A DNA stretch of 64,000 nucleotides from positions 48,603,116-48,667,115 of the forward strand of contig NC_088301.1 of NCBI RefSeq assembly GCF_032854445.1, read 5' to 3'. Below are positions 1-13,000 of the stretch, one piece after another. Within the stretch, counting starts at the first letter, position 1. Every line of letters starts with the position of its first letter. Source of the stretch: Liolophura sinensis. Lineage: Eukaryota > Mollusca > Polyplacophora > Chitonida > Chitonidae. A model generated the notes under the pieces. That model ran no database searches and was not told the origin of the DNA. It saw nothing but the letters and a program-made list of their open reading frames with translations. Position numbers and translations under genes: made by a program.

Positions 1-204
1 TACTAGGTACTGACTATTGTTTGCTATTCATTTTGTTGATAAGTAGTATAGAATTTTTAAAATATTTTTAGAACATTTCTGGAATACTACATTATTCAGC
101 TTTAGTGGCTGACATCTCTTTAACAAATCTGTACATTTTATAGCAAATGCTACTTCAACATGTACAGGTTATTTAAGGCCGACATGTTGCTTGTCATGTT
201 AATG

Positions 205-845
205 GATGCTGCAGAGTTAGCCGCAACTGCCCCAACGGTTACTGAACTAAAGCATGTACCATCGTCGCAAATGCTACCCAGTTCAAAGCCTGAAGTTCGT
301 CCCTGCACTGTTCAGATTGGGCCATACGTCGCTACAACTGAGCTCCGTGTGAAGCAGAAACACTGACTAAACCTAATCTGTATTCCGCCCACATCGTTGC
401 TATACCTCAGTAGAAACGAAATACCTCCCTCTCACTCACCTGAATAGGTCATCAGCCACCATGTTGTCATCATCTCAATTCACGAATCACCAAATTTCGT
501 GTGATAGTAGACGTGTACCATGTCACTTTTGCAGTTGGTGTATCCTGTACTGTGAAGGGAAGTTTATTTGTGTAAGTGACACCATGGTGGCCAGTGACTA
601 GTTCAGGTGAGTGAATGGTAGCTATTTTGTTTCTACTGAGGTACAGCGGCAATGTGGGGAAAATATGATTAGGTGGTGGGCTTCCTCAGTTTCTCTGCTT
701 CACACGGAGCTCAGTTGTAGCAAGGTCTGGACTAAACTGAATGGTTCGGGGACGAACTTCAGGATCTGAACAGTGTAGCATTTGCGATGATGGTACTTAC
801 GTTAGTTTAGTAACCGTTGGGGGCAGTTGCGGCTATTGCAGAGTC
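205..845. repeat. Diverged inverted repeat (foldback-like), ~265-bp arms
   Basis: The stretch at about 205-470 reappears in reverse complement at about 571-845, around a loop of about 100 bp. Shared blocks include GCCGCAACTGCC near the outer ends, CTGAAGTTCGTCCC, ACAACTGAGCTCCGTGTGAAG and, at the inner ends, GCCACCATG. The arms have diverged by substitutions and small indels, so this is an old inverted duplication or a decayed foldback element. No transposase is visible. The 68-codon open frame at 160-366 lies in the left arm and is not kept in the right arm, so it is not called a gene. Confidence 0.7.
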
Positions 846-1338
846 AAGAACACAACTGTGGCTGACCCAGCACGGCAATCGCTAACATAAAGAAGAACTT
901 CAATAAATGTCACATGATCGAACAACAAAGTAAACGAGAGTTTTAATGTCTTAGCCATACATTCAGTTAAATGAAGTTGGATATCGCAAACTGGAATGTA
1001 GATGACATAACGAAACGTGAATAGGGTCCCTAAATTATTGCTTAACAAAGGCCATTATCATCCTTAAGGGATGAAATGCCATCTACTATTATCACGTTGT
1101 TGTTGTTGTTAAAAAAGGGGAGGGCCGCCGGACGGTATCATATTCCTGAATGGATCTAGAAATTATTTATCACGATCTGACTTGCGGTAACTGGTGAATC
1201 ATTGCTACTTTCTGTCAAATTTTGCACAGCACAAACTGTCGATGCTGATTTCTGTTACTTACTTCTCGATCCATCATCAAATTTGTCGAACTCCCAGCCA
1301 GGGTCGTCTGGCATGGAGTCCATGTTGAATCTGTGACA

Positions 1339-1551
1339 GTCATGTGACACTGACAGACGACAGTCAGACGCTAATCCCTTCTGCTGCTTGACGATTTACT
1401 TGATTTTTAGACAGCGAGAAAAACGTGAAAGAAACTTGCAATAGCCTCTTCCAAAGCCACAAAAAATTAGCTTCTGGTTTATTTTAGCCGAAATATACAG
1501 CAAAAAGAAACCGGAAGTTAGTTTGTTGACATCAGCTTCATAATCACGTGG
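1339..1551 (+). promoter_or_regulatory. Probable CLN8 promoter: E-box/CLEAR-like and ETS sites
   Basis: In the 300 bp before the first CLN8 ATG there is GTCATGTGAC at 1339-1348, one base from the TFEB/CLEAR palindrome GTCACGTGAC. There is an ETS-type CCGGAAGT at 1511-1518 and a canonical E-box core CACGTG at 1545-1550 in the context TCACGTGG. No TATA box is evident. CLEAR elements are known to drive lysosomal genes in vertebrates; their use here is inference from motif and position. Confidence 0.4.
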
Positions 1552-1639
1552 TGGGACTGCATCAGTGCATGGAGATTTGTGATCGAATATTGAAAAGTCG
1601 AAAGTTCATGACTGCTTCAGTTCGGAAATGATAGCTTAG

Positions 1640-3771
1640 ATGAATGTGGACCAGCAGCAAATAGCAAATTTTTTACTCTGTAAAGATCCAGAACTTGTGT
1701 TAGTTTGGATAGAAGCGCAGTCAACAGAATCCATATACGTGAGTGTTTTCAACTTCCTTATGAAACTGCAACAACGACAGCCTAAATATCTGTTTTAAAA
1801 AGATCAGCATAACAGGGCAACTTGAAGATATGATGATTTTATGACTTTTATTCTATGTTTCAGCTTATTAGTTTGTAAGACTGGCGAGCAGATTTATTAC
1901 CCCATTTTTCAGAGATAGTGAGGGATATTAATTGTGGTCCGTCGGTCTTCCTACATGTATTCTTGTCCTTGTCATGGTGTTTGTCTGCCTGCCCGTCCAT
2001 CTGTCCGTCTGCTCATTTGTCTGTCTTGCATAATCAATGAAGTATAGGTTTTCATTGGCTGTTGGTTTGGTGCAGTAATTTTTTTATAGTTTACTGTTAT
2101 GAAAATCTAATATATTGGAGTCATTGGTACCTGACAGATATACATATTTGTAGCTACTTTTCTAAACTATAGATGTTTTCTAACACAGAGTAAAGTTGGC
2201 AAATATCAAATTGTCTATGCAATTATAAAATACATAAACTCTCAGTGTATTCTGGTTTCCCCTACTGTTAAGCCTGATCATGGTACTTGACTTGTATATG
2301 TATGCATGTAATAAACTTTGCCATACACTGGTTAACAGGTACCTGACAACCCTCCCAATTTAAAGCCTCAGTCTCAAAAATTGGTCTAGGGTGTTATGGT
2401 TGGAACTAGCCAGTGCTTTAGTTCAAGTACCATCTGGGCCAAAGAGGCCACTAGCTTTATTAGGTTCTTTGATATTTTAGATTCCAGTATGGATAAAATG
2501 AGTCGGATTTCTAGATAAAGCAACTGACGTGTCATTTGTGTGTTTGATACAGTTACTTTGTCAAGTGTATATTTTATTTGTGGTTTATTTATAAGTCTTG
2601 AACAATGAGAATGAGCTGTCACATGGCAAGTGTCAATGTTCAACAGAAATCAGTAGTTTGTGCGATTGTGTGGTTGACCCAGATTAATAGATACCATACA
2701 TGTGTATAGTTTGATCCTCGTGTCAATTGTTAAAGGGTTACCAAGTACGGTAGGCGATATATGATCATCTCAAGAATATAGAACAAGGATACAGTTGATT
2801 TCATGTGAATAATGAGCATAATTTTCTTTTTTCTTGAATGTAATCACAATGACATTCTAAGAGAATGGAACTGTATGCGTACTGATTTGTTAATTTCTGA
2901 TTTGTTACAGGTTAATTTGACCAAACCTCCAGACATGGGTCTTGTCAAGTATATCCACCCTCATCTAGCTGACCTGGACTACAAAAACCGTGATGTCAAG
3001 CTGGCAGTAATTATGGCCTCTTTTGGAATATTTTCAACCATCTATGCCTTGTCGGCCTTACTAGCATCTTTTACATGGACCTACAGAAACTTGAGGACAA
3101 AAGAAAAGGTTTTCTGGAATTTAGCAGTAGTTAGGGCAGTCTTTGGAATTTTTGCCACAATCTTTGGGCTTCATTCTATATTTGTGGACACTGAACTGGA
3201 AAAAGACCCTGTCTTTGCTACAACACCCACAACTTACTTTGCCCTCTCATCGACGGTTGGTTTCTTCCTATTTGAATGTTGTGCCATCTTAATTTCAGAT
3301 ATTGTTTTCCGATCAGCCAATTGGCTACTCAATATTCACCACTGGCTTTCTCTAATAGGGTATTCCCTTGTCCTTACGATGGAGAGCACTCACTTTTTTG
3401 GGGCAAAGGGATTGATTCTGGAAATGAGCACACCCTTTTCAGCTGTCTGCTGGACGCTGTTGAAGTGTGGTCAGGCAAAAACTCTAATCTGGAAAATGAA
3501 CCAATTCTTACTGGTGCACACTTTCCATTGTCGCTCAGTGGTGGAGTGCTTTCTGTGGTACATGACATATAAACACTGGGCGCGAATTTGGGAGGCAATG
3601 CCCATGTCTGTTTTCCTGTCTCTATATGTTCAACTGACCCTTATTACATTCCTTATGACGCCGTACTGGACATACAAGAAAACAGCCCAAATGTTTAACC
3701 CAGTGGACTGGAACTTTGAAGATGCTGATAGCAATAAAGCCAAAAATGGAGAAGCAAAGAAGAGAGCTTGA
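1640..3771 (+). CDS. CLN8: CLN8-like TLC-domain ER membrane protein (2 exons)
   Basis: The model is exon 1 at 1640-1738 (phase-0 donor GTGAGT) and exon 2 at 2911-3771 (acceptor TTTGTTACAG), giving 319 residues. An in-frame TAG directly precedes the first ATG. A second start at 2935 (MGLVKYIHPH) would give about 278 residues, close to human CLN8 (286). Identity to CLN8 is strong: a KVFWNLAVVRAVFG stretch, a His-His pair in LLNIHHWLSLIGYS, LEMSTPF, WKMNQFLLVHTFHCRSV, and TPYWTYKKT followed by NPVDWNFE near the end. Several hydrophobic segments form the TLC domain. The C-terminus KKRA fits a KKxx ER-retrieval signal, as in human CLN8. In vertebrates CLN8 is an ER cargo receptor for lysosomal enzymes, and its loss causes neuronal ceroid lipofuscinosis. 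The choice between the two starts is not settled by the sequence alone. Confidence 0.9.
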
Positions 3772-6700
3772 TAATTTCAATTGGATAACCTATTGATGAA
3801 TTTACAAACATCATTTTAATGAATGCTAAGAAAACGATACAAAATACCATTGATATTGCTTCCATGCGCTAATGTAAGATTTTTGCTTTATAGAATTGTG
3901 TGTCTATATTTGCAAGGGTATTGATTAAACTAATGTAGTTTATAAGAGGAAAATCTTACAACATGGCCTATTTTTAATTTATTTTTTGTGCATGAAGCTA
4001 AAAGATAATACTCTGTAATATTTGCATATTTATTAATGGTAATGCATTCTGTGATCAGAAATGTATATTTTTGTTGAAAGATATTCTTGCGCGTGTATTT
4101 AAAGTTCACAAACATTTAAGCTTTAACCAGCATGTAGATCATCTACATATCGAATGTCATTTGTTATATGTATGTGAAAATAATTTTCACTGTCAGCGAA
4201 AAGCTAGAATAAACAAAGAACTTTTTTATAATGTTTCCTTTTGCATCTATGGTCAAACATGAATATGTGTTAGTAATTTTGATATACGTAATCATGGACA
4301 GTTACATAAGAAGTAGCAGAACGAGAACTATACTCTTTTTGGTATGATGCTAATGGAGCATGTTCAGTGTAGAAGATCATCCAATTCATTTGCACATGCT
4401 TTTTATTCAGTTTTATTCGAAGGTATTTTAAAAATAAGTTATGCATATGGTCTGTCAGTCTGTAAACTAATCAGTGTACTTGTGAGAGGTGTTATTAATG
4501 TACTGCTAATCTAACTAATATGGTAATTTCTCTACTAGCAGCTTTGCGTTGTCACAGTTTATTAACCCAGTTTTTTGTCTGAAATAGGTTTGACACCCAG
4601 GCAGGTTGTTATCTGTGTAGTTTGGACCTAGACCTAATTATTTGGCTCTCTGGTTCTGATGTGGATCCATGCTAATCGAAGCTTGTCACATACAATTTGA
4701 ACAACATGAATTGGTTGGTAGTTTACAGTTAATTCCGATTGTGAACAATTTCTATGTCTGTAGGCTTAACCTGTTCTTAATTTGGTATCAATTTAATATG
4801 TCTTTGTATTGAAGAAGTTGGATTCACTGCTTCAGATAGGTTTTTTTAGATTCATATTATAGATGTATCATTTAAATACATATTTTTAGTTGTGCTTTTG
4901 GTTTCCTTGGTGTTACAGTGTTAAATGTATATAGAACATTCATATGTAGCTAGTTTAATGTAGACTGTATCGCAGGAAATATTTGCCTTAGACAACAAGG
5001 CTATTAAGTTCACACCAATTTAAATTGTTGCTTTATGGGCAGAATAAGTCTTTGAAGCCTTGAAAAACAAATTAGAAATAGCCCTCAAGATCAAGCAAAG
5101 TAAAAAGATGGATATCAGTTTTATACTTATTTCATTTGCGGATTTTTTTATGGTCAGCTGCATGGCCAAATGAAATTGGGGTCACCTAACCTGCCTTAGG
5201 AGATTTTGAAATCTCTATAGTGACATTTGGTAAGTTTTCTTACATTTTTATTCTTTTCTTTATTTTAACATACACATACCACATTACTCAAATTGTTAAA
5301 GGTGTATTATTGACAAGTAATGCTTCCCGCAATATGTTGTGTAATCTATATGTAGAAACATGTCTTATTTCATTGTGCTTTCTTATCAACTAAGTATTCC
5401 AAGTGAAGTATTAGGCATAGTTCTGATTTAAATTGATCGAATTAAAGATCTCAGTGTAATTATTTTTGAATAGGCATGTAGTGATGGGCATTTTATTTGT
5501 TAAGGAAATATTTTATTTCATTGTGCATAGAAGCCCAAGTTTAATTTAATGAATCATGAATGCTTTAAGGGGAATGCATTGGTTTGACTGGAATATTTTT
5601 GACGAGGACTTACGTTCCCCTGTTGATGATCATCATGACACCTTTATATTGATCATCCATGTATAATGCTTGTTAATTTAACCATGTAGACTACCTGCTC
5701 AAACTTAGTAACACAGTCAGCCTTCTCAGACTTAGTAATGTGAACAGAAAAAGGGTTTCTAATGTTGCTGTTGACACTTATTCATCTAAATAATAATGGT
5801 AGGAATGTTGATCAGTCAGCTACATTAATTCATAGAACGCTTTATTGTCTGCGAACCTGATTATATCCAAGGCATATTTATTGATCTCTTGGATGTAGGT
5901 ATATTTATTTGACTGTGCTTTACCAGTTCACTCAAGAATTGTTCCCTGATGTGATATTTTATGTTTGAATAGAGAACACCAAAATGCCTGTGTAAAACCA
6001 TAGACCTTTGTCAAGTTACTGATAAACTTTCCCTATGTGTGATGCTCCACTCATGTAGGTGAAAATCGTGGTCTTCAACAAATGTAAGACTGCCTCTGTG
6101 CAAACTATGCGACTGCATATTGACACCAAGGCAGATATACGAACATTGAGAACAGGTGACTCAACTGTACAAATTCCATGCAAGTGCCTAAGGCATGGAT
6201 TGCACATATTTGTTCAGAAGGATATAGATGTACTAGGTGTGTAGTGTTGTATATCCATTACCATCTTTGTTCCACCATGGAAGCATATGATTTACTTGTG
6301 GGGTTGAACTGCACATATTATGTGGAATGCCCTATATGCATAGAGGATACACACAGAGCTTTATTTAAAAGCCCCAAGGCTTATACAAACATCTTTTGTG
6401 AATTTATTGATTTCCTCAGCTATTATGATGAAGTACTCAGTTTTACCTACATTTTGTGTAGAGATTTTTGTTCCTAAAATGATCATGTAGATGAATCTGA
6501 CATTGCCTGGCATGTCCAATAAATACTCATATTTGTGCAGTTATCAGCTATTAGCAAGCTTAGATTAAAGAAATTCAGAATGAACAGATCATTAACGGTT
6601 GTACTAAAGAACTTCACTCTCAGTTTAGAGAGACACAAAAACTTTTTTTTTTTTTTGCCTAAGTTTATCAGTGTTTTATAGCTTATTTGAAAAGGTGGTG

Positions 6701-6973
6701 CATTTCTGAATTTTAACACATTTCAGTACGTCATGCATTAGACATGATTTGGCAGTTGATTGATTACCAGAGCCATAATAATTCATTAATGTGATGTTCC
6801 TATAATACTATATGGACTGTATATGTGACATGTTGCATGGAATTGCTGGAAACTCCATATGCCTTATTCCCTTGAGAAATTTGGTATCATCGTTACAATA
6901 AAGTTCAGTTATCAGAAGTTTGATTGCTGTGTAACATTGAATTTAATTGTTTAATGGATTTCTTAGCAGTAAG

Positions 6974-7046
<73 letters not shown>

Positions 7047-7437
7047 CCCTGAGTTTAAAAGAAGTCTGGATATTGTGCAGTGAAATCGCAGGGTTATAAG
7101 GCATTTATAGCTGCACGAATGTGGATCAACTGATCCAACGATGCACTAACGCGCCAAGCAGTTCTGATCCACACTGACTACTGGAATTAAATGGTAGGTC
7201 CAACAAATCAGTGACAATTGGCTGCAAAACAATGGATTTTAAGCGATGTCATTGTCGGGTTTTTAGTACCTACATTCATGGTATGGAAATGAGTGTACTG
7301 TAACGTAGTGGATGAAATGAATTTTCTTCTGACATCGGCGAAAGCAAACCTGTAATACTGAACCGAGTTTTGATAAATCGGCACAGTACAGTGGTTTGTG
7401 ATCGGCAATGTTTGTCTCCTGTCGAAAGAAATGCTAG

Positions 7438-7479
<42 letters not shown>

Positions 7480-8924
7480 CAAATCAATTAAACCGAATCA
7501 CTGGAAATTTGACCATCTTGTATCATGCATCCAAAGAGGGTGAACAGACAATACTGAAATTTTATGGTAAAACCATGAAATAAGTATTGTGCTTCATAAT
7601 AACGATTCTCTAGGCAGTTTTACATATCCAAATAGAAGAAACCTCGCGGAGACGATAAACACACCGCAACAGCATACCCTAAAAATGGAACTACTTCGAT
7701 AAATCGGCGACAATTTTCACCACCTTAGAAATCCCGTCATAGGACTTTCTTCCGGATCAAACATACCGCAGTGCAAAGTTGTACTGCTGTCTGCTGCATG
7801 TTGAAATTTTGTTTACTTAAGATAATGTAAATGTAAAACAAGGGACATATATTGACAGCAATCTATAATGTACAAAGCAGGTAAGTTACTTTATTAGGTC
7901 TTTACTAATATTTATAAGTAACTTTATTTATTTCGCCCTAACTCGGTCGGATTCTACTACTGCACTATTCAATCATATGAACATGCATTCTTATGTAATC
8001 TAGCATTGTATAAGGTATCAGTTGTAACTACATGTTGTTGAAATGTATTTGGATGACCCTTGGGTATCTCATTGTGCCCTAACGGACGCGTGTATTGGAT
8101 GTATTCCTTGTAATTCAAATGGCTTAAACTTCACCAAATTGGACATTATAACAGGAATTAAAATTGCTCTGTTACTACTTGCTACATACGGTACTTTAGC
8201 TCTATTTAACACTCATATAAATGAACAGGCCTACATAAAGATGAAAAAAATGCTAAAATTGACACTCAATTTTCATCCACATAGTATTCCCGATAAACCT
8301 ACGTTCGCATGAACAAGCACCTCTATCCTAAAGCGCCCCCCCCCCCCCCCCACCAATCAATACTAACCGATTATTGATTCCATTATAGATATAAATGAGC
8401 CGTTTTGTTTCACACTGTTGTACCAGATAATTCAGATTTCTTTCGATCGAAAATAAAAAATATATACATATACGTTTAATCTGGGCCTGGGTGCAGAAAC
8501 GGCAGGATGTAGTGTAAAACATATGCACACCAATTTTACCTTATGCACTGAAACAGAATTAATATGAAACAAATAATACTTGTATTTGAAAAAACAAAGG
8601 TCATGTATATACATAGGTTTGTATTAACTTTTTCACGACAGGCTGTCAGAATTGATATAATAATTATAACCATGCATATGCATCCTAGTGGTCGTGTATT
8701 CATCGGCAGAGGAATCTGAATGTATGTACGGGTACCTTGCGTAGGTTCCTGCATCTTGTTTTGGCCCTACCATATTTTACTATTTTTTATCACCACCACA
8801 GAAAAAAAAATGCAACGACTAATCTCTGATCTACATCATGGCGCCATAAATATAGTCATATTATATAGGATTATAAGATATACAAGAAAAGGCAAGAAGT
8901 GCAACACGTTTAACTATACTGTAT
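3772..8924. other. CLN8 3' UTR and gene-poor intergenic DNA
   Basis: No recognisable gene. The stretch is AT-rich with scattered stops in all frames. It holds an interrupted (TA)n tract at about 6968-7046, a run of about 30 T at 7440-7469, and a C-run at about 8338-8351. The longest open frames, 6178-6477 and 8043-8312, match no family I know. The second has one hydrophobic stretch but no supporting splice or start context. Confidence 0.6.
4208..4213 (+). promoter_or_regulatory. Candidate CLN8 polyadenylation signal
   Basis: AATAAA lies about 440 bp after the CLN8 stop and is the first canonical signal downstream. Further AATAAA hexamers lie near 6521 and 6897, so a longer 3' UTR is possible. 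Confidence 0.45.
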
Positions 8925-9105
8925 GCAGTCGTGGGTTCGACCCCAGCTATCACCTGATCGTGTGAGGTCAAGTTGAGTGGAGACCTTAAATCACGTGTCG
9001 CTGTCATGAACTCACTGCTTGGTAACCTTGGTAAAGGCCTACAAGGGCTGTTCCTTGTACGTAACAAGCCACAATGGGATCAGTGGAATAAATAAAAAGG
9101 CAAAC
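8925..9105 (+). mobile_element. tRNA-like SINE fragment (second type)
   Basis: The stretch GTGGGTTCGACCCC at about 8931-8944 fits a pol III B box (GGTTCRANNCC). About 150 bp later the unit ends in an AATAAATAAAAA tail, the usual 3' end of SINEs in this window. The body differs from the main SINE family seen at 55866 and 19765. The 5' A-box region is not clear, so the copy may be truncated. Confidence 0.45.
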
Positions 9106-9628
9106 AAGGAAAATGGTATTTTTTTTATTGTCGACATTTTTGTGCCCCATGCATTGGCTTGAAGTTCTGTATTATCCACAGCAACTTTATTGACAACTCT
9201 AAGCTAGTTCTGGCCCGTTGAACCTATTCGAGATGCAAATTTGTCATAGGGCCATTGCCTTCAACGGACTTTTTGCTTGGTATATATGTATTCACTATTT
9301 TGAAGTCAAATTTTAAAAGTACTCTAGGGCTACAGAAAACCTTCCACCATCCTCTCCCACACCACACCACGATTAACATTAACAAAATTACGTAAATCAG
9401 CCATTTTCCGTGACTTTTCTCTCCAATGACGATATAGTTGCGCGATATATGCGCGATATATGCCGCACGAAGTTTTGTGCAAGTGTCCCCTGTGCTTTAT
9501 TCGCATTTCTTTATTGATACATTATATGGGGCGAATTCAGGTGTACCACATACTGATTATAGTGCATATACATCTCGTGTTTGCAATCAGGTGGAGTTTA
9601 AAAGTGCAGAGGTATTTTTGTAACGTCG

Positions 9629-9951
9629 TGACGTCAAAATGACCTTGGTTTAATTTAATGAGGTCACAAAGACAGTTTTAAAATACGAATGACTACTATG
9701 ACGTCAGACTTTCAAAATAAGAAAGATAAGGCGATTGACATTTTTCGTATCTGAAAAATACATTTATGAATTAAGAAAACTTTCACAATCATATCACCAT
9801 AATCATAACAGAAGAGGAGTTTTGTGTAAATACTGACCCTCTATGAGTTAGTAACCTTGCTGTATACGCTGTGTAAAAATGACGTTATTTGCCAAAACTA
9901 CCCGGCTACATTGTATCGATTACTTGACGTCACATTAGGCGAATGACGTCA
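9629..9951 (+). promoter_or_regulatory. Cluster of four perfect CRE sites upstream of KLHL10-like gene
   Basis: The full CREB/CREM/ATF palindrome TGACGTCA occurs at 9629-9636, 9699-9706, 9925-9932 and 9944-9951, with a one-mismatch copy TGACGTTA at 9880-9887. The nearest is about 130 bp before the KLHL10 ATG. Elsewhere in the window I found the same palindrome only singly (34475, 55520, 58714, 61757). CREM-type factors activate many post-meiotic testis genes in mammals, and KLHL10 is such a gene. The regulatory reading is inference; the motif cluster is directly visible. Confidence 0.6.
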
Positions 9952-10082
9952 TCTCTGTATGGCTTCCGAAGCGTTTTCGAGAACAAGTTGTCTACGACGT
10001 CTTCATATTTTGGGTCGTAACTGACAGTGTATTTAAACGAACACATTATTTTAAGTGCATATCAAACGTATTGTGTACGAAA

Positions 10083-13000
10083 ATGGACAGCTATTTTGAT
10101 GACCACAGCAAACAACTGGACGACTTGCGAAGGAAGGGATTATTGTGTGATGTGGAGCTCTGTTGTGAGATAAAAGAAGAAGGTTTGACGTTTCCAATTC
10201 ACCGGGCTGTCATGGCCGGTTGCAGCCCCTATTTTCGTGCTCTTTTTACATACACCAAGTCTCATGAGAAAAAGACGATCATCAAGATACCAGGAATTTC
10301 GGATCGGATATTAAAAGAAATCGTCGAATTTGCATATACCGGTAAAGTTCGGGTTGACGAACAAAACGTGGAATCGTTGTTGTCGGCAGCAGATATGCTT
10401 CATGTCATGGGTGTGCTGAGAGCTTGCAGTGACTTTCTTATGGCTAATTTATCGGTAGAAAACTGCATTGGAATTTATAAATTCGCTACATTCTATAATT
10501 CTACTAAACTAGCATCACATACAAGACACTATATCCTGAAATATTTTGTGGACGTAGCTCAATCAAGTACAGAGTTTCTGCATTTGCAAGCAAGCGAATT
10601 GAAAGGAATATGCTCAGATGACGAAGTAAATGTGAGGCAGGAAGAAGATGTTGCAAAGGCCATATTTCGATGGGTTGCCTTTGATGGCGGGCTTCGGCGT
10701 CAATATTTATGTGGTCTTCTTCCGTGCATCCGCTTTGGTTACATTCCCATGGAATTTTTTCTTGAACACATCAGTAAACACCCCTTTGTAGTTGGTCGGG
10801 AAGACTGCCAGAGTATTTTAAAAGGAGCTTGGGATATCATTCAAGTTATTCAAACTGACGGTATCTCTTTCATCGAAGTTGGGAATGCTTACGTCAGGCC
10901 ACGTGTTCCCAATGATATACTGTTTGTCGTTGGAGGATGGTCGTCCCATGGCACGACGACATCCGTGGAGACATACGACACGCGAGCTGATAGGTGGTAC
11001 CGTGTGAGCGAGAGTCTGCCAACGCCGAGGGCTTACCACGGCGTTGTGACCATTGATTCTAGGATATACGTTATTGGTGGATACGATGGTATCAAATACC
11101 ACAACGGAATGCAGTACTTCGATTGTGTTCAAGAACAGTGGTGTGAATCCGCACCAATGTACATACCAAGATGCTATGTGACTGTTGCGACGTTAGATGG
11201 GCACATCTACGCCTGCGGGGGATACGACGGGCGACATCGACAAAATTCCGCAGAGAGATACGACCCCACTTCAAATCAGTGGCTGATGATTGCCCCAATG
11301 GGAACCAAAAGAAGCGATGCTAGTGGTAGCTCTCTGAATGGTAAGTGATTACATATAATAACATACATATAATAGTGTAAAATATGCGTCACCTGTATCT
11401 CAATGTATGTAGGCCTATAGACCAATAGGCATTTGTAAAAACTGGCGACACCAGTATATTCTGCTCTCTGAGCCAACTATGCTTGATGAAAACGCTCCAG
11501 TATACCTAACACGAAATCAAGCATGTAACCATATCTGTGGTGGCCATGTACCAATATTATTCTGCTTTGACAGATTTGGGTATCATTGCTCTCAGTGGAA
11601 TTAAGTTGTTCCATACGCCTTGTACAACAATACAAACTATAAGCCATACGTATATACTGATTTATGATATATCTGTAAGCTATTTAGTGTAAACACTGAA
11701 GATACCATGCAGAAACAGAATCCAAAACGAAATACTTTTTATGGCATCTATGTAGCCTAATAAATTAGACCTTGTATGTTCTCGCTAGCATACAAGGTTT
11801 AATTCATTAGGCTAGCCCCTGTGCAGAAAAGAATCCATATAAAGCTTAAATAAGGTTGATAGAGTGGTAAGGCAGTGTTGTGTACACTCCTCTGAACATG
11901 CATGTTTTGCAATAGATTATATATACCGATTGTATAGTTGTTGAATATATGAGTAAGGCTGTTTTTCTCTGGGATAGGTTTGCTGTTCGTGGTAGGTGGG
12001 TTTGATGGTCACAACTGTTTGGAAACAGCCGAGACGTATAACCCCAAAACGGACCAATGGACGACGATAGAGGCAATGTCTAAGCGACGGAGTGGACTAG
12101 GCGTTCTCACATACAAAGGCGAGGTCTATGCAGCCGGTGGATATGACGGCACAGACCGTTTGGAATCGGGTACATGCATGAACATGTCATTTGCCAATGC
12201 TCATGAAACTCTTAGAAATCTGTCTGCACAAGGTTCAGTGTCTATTGCGGACTTTTCACATGCCGTATTTTCTGTTTCTTTAGTTGAACGCTATGTTAAA
12301 TACCTTTATCATGGGTTAACAATAATTCCAGGAGGCTAATTTATTTAACAACATCGAAGCGTGCATTCCTCCCATATTATCATAGTTTCGATGTCATTTC
12401 TTTATCGTATATACCTGACCCCATCACCCACTAATTTACATGAACCAAGTATAACAAATCCAAAACTCTTTGAGGTATAAAATTATAATAAGCAAAACAT
12501 TACCTTTAACGATTTAACGGCGTTCTCGATCATTTTTCGCTTACATGACGGCAGTCATTTTGCATCGTAGAGTGCCAGAAGTAAATATAACGTCCACTTG
12601 GAGCCTGGGCCCTGTTGTTCAGAACTATTTTATTTATTTATTTATTTATTTATTTATCTATTTATTTATTTACTTGATTTGTGTTTTACGCCGTACTCAA
12701 GAATATTTCACTTATGCGATGACGGCCAGCATTATGGTGGAAGGAAGCCGAACAGAGCCCGATGGAAACCCACGACAATCCGCAGGTTGCTGACAGACCT
12801 ACGTACGGCCGGAGATGAAACCAGCATCAGCTGTAGTTGAACTCACAGCGACAACATTGCTGAGAGGCACATGGGCAAAACTGTTTATAGACTTAATACC
12901 AGATTTAGCAAAGTACTCATTTTTGTACTTAGACCCTATTTTGCATGACAGTGTATTAAATATGAAATAAATCTGCTGCTCTTGAATATACTTTGACCAC

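Noticed and set aside
2812-2910. N-terminal extension of the CLN8 frame upstream of 2911
   Set aside because: The sequence before 2911 ends in a strong acceptor TTTGTTACAG, so it is intron; the residues MSIIFFFLECNHN have no counterpart in CLN8.
8043-8312. 89-codon frame with one hydrophobic segment
   Set aside because: No homology recognised and no transcript signals; single hydrophobic stretches are common in AT-rich DNA.
12545-12840. Open frames in two registers in KLHL10 intron 2
   Set aside because: They run through the (TTTA)n tail and body of a SINE copy.
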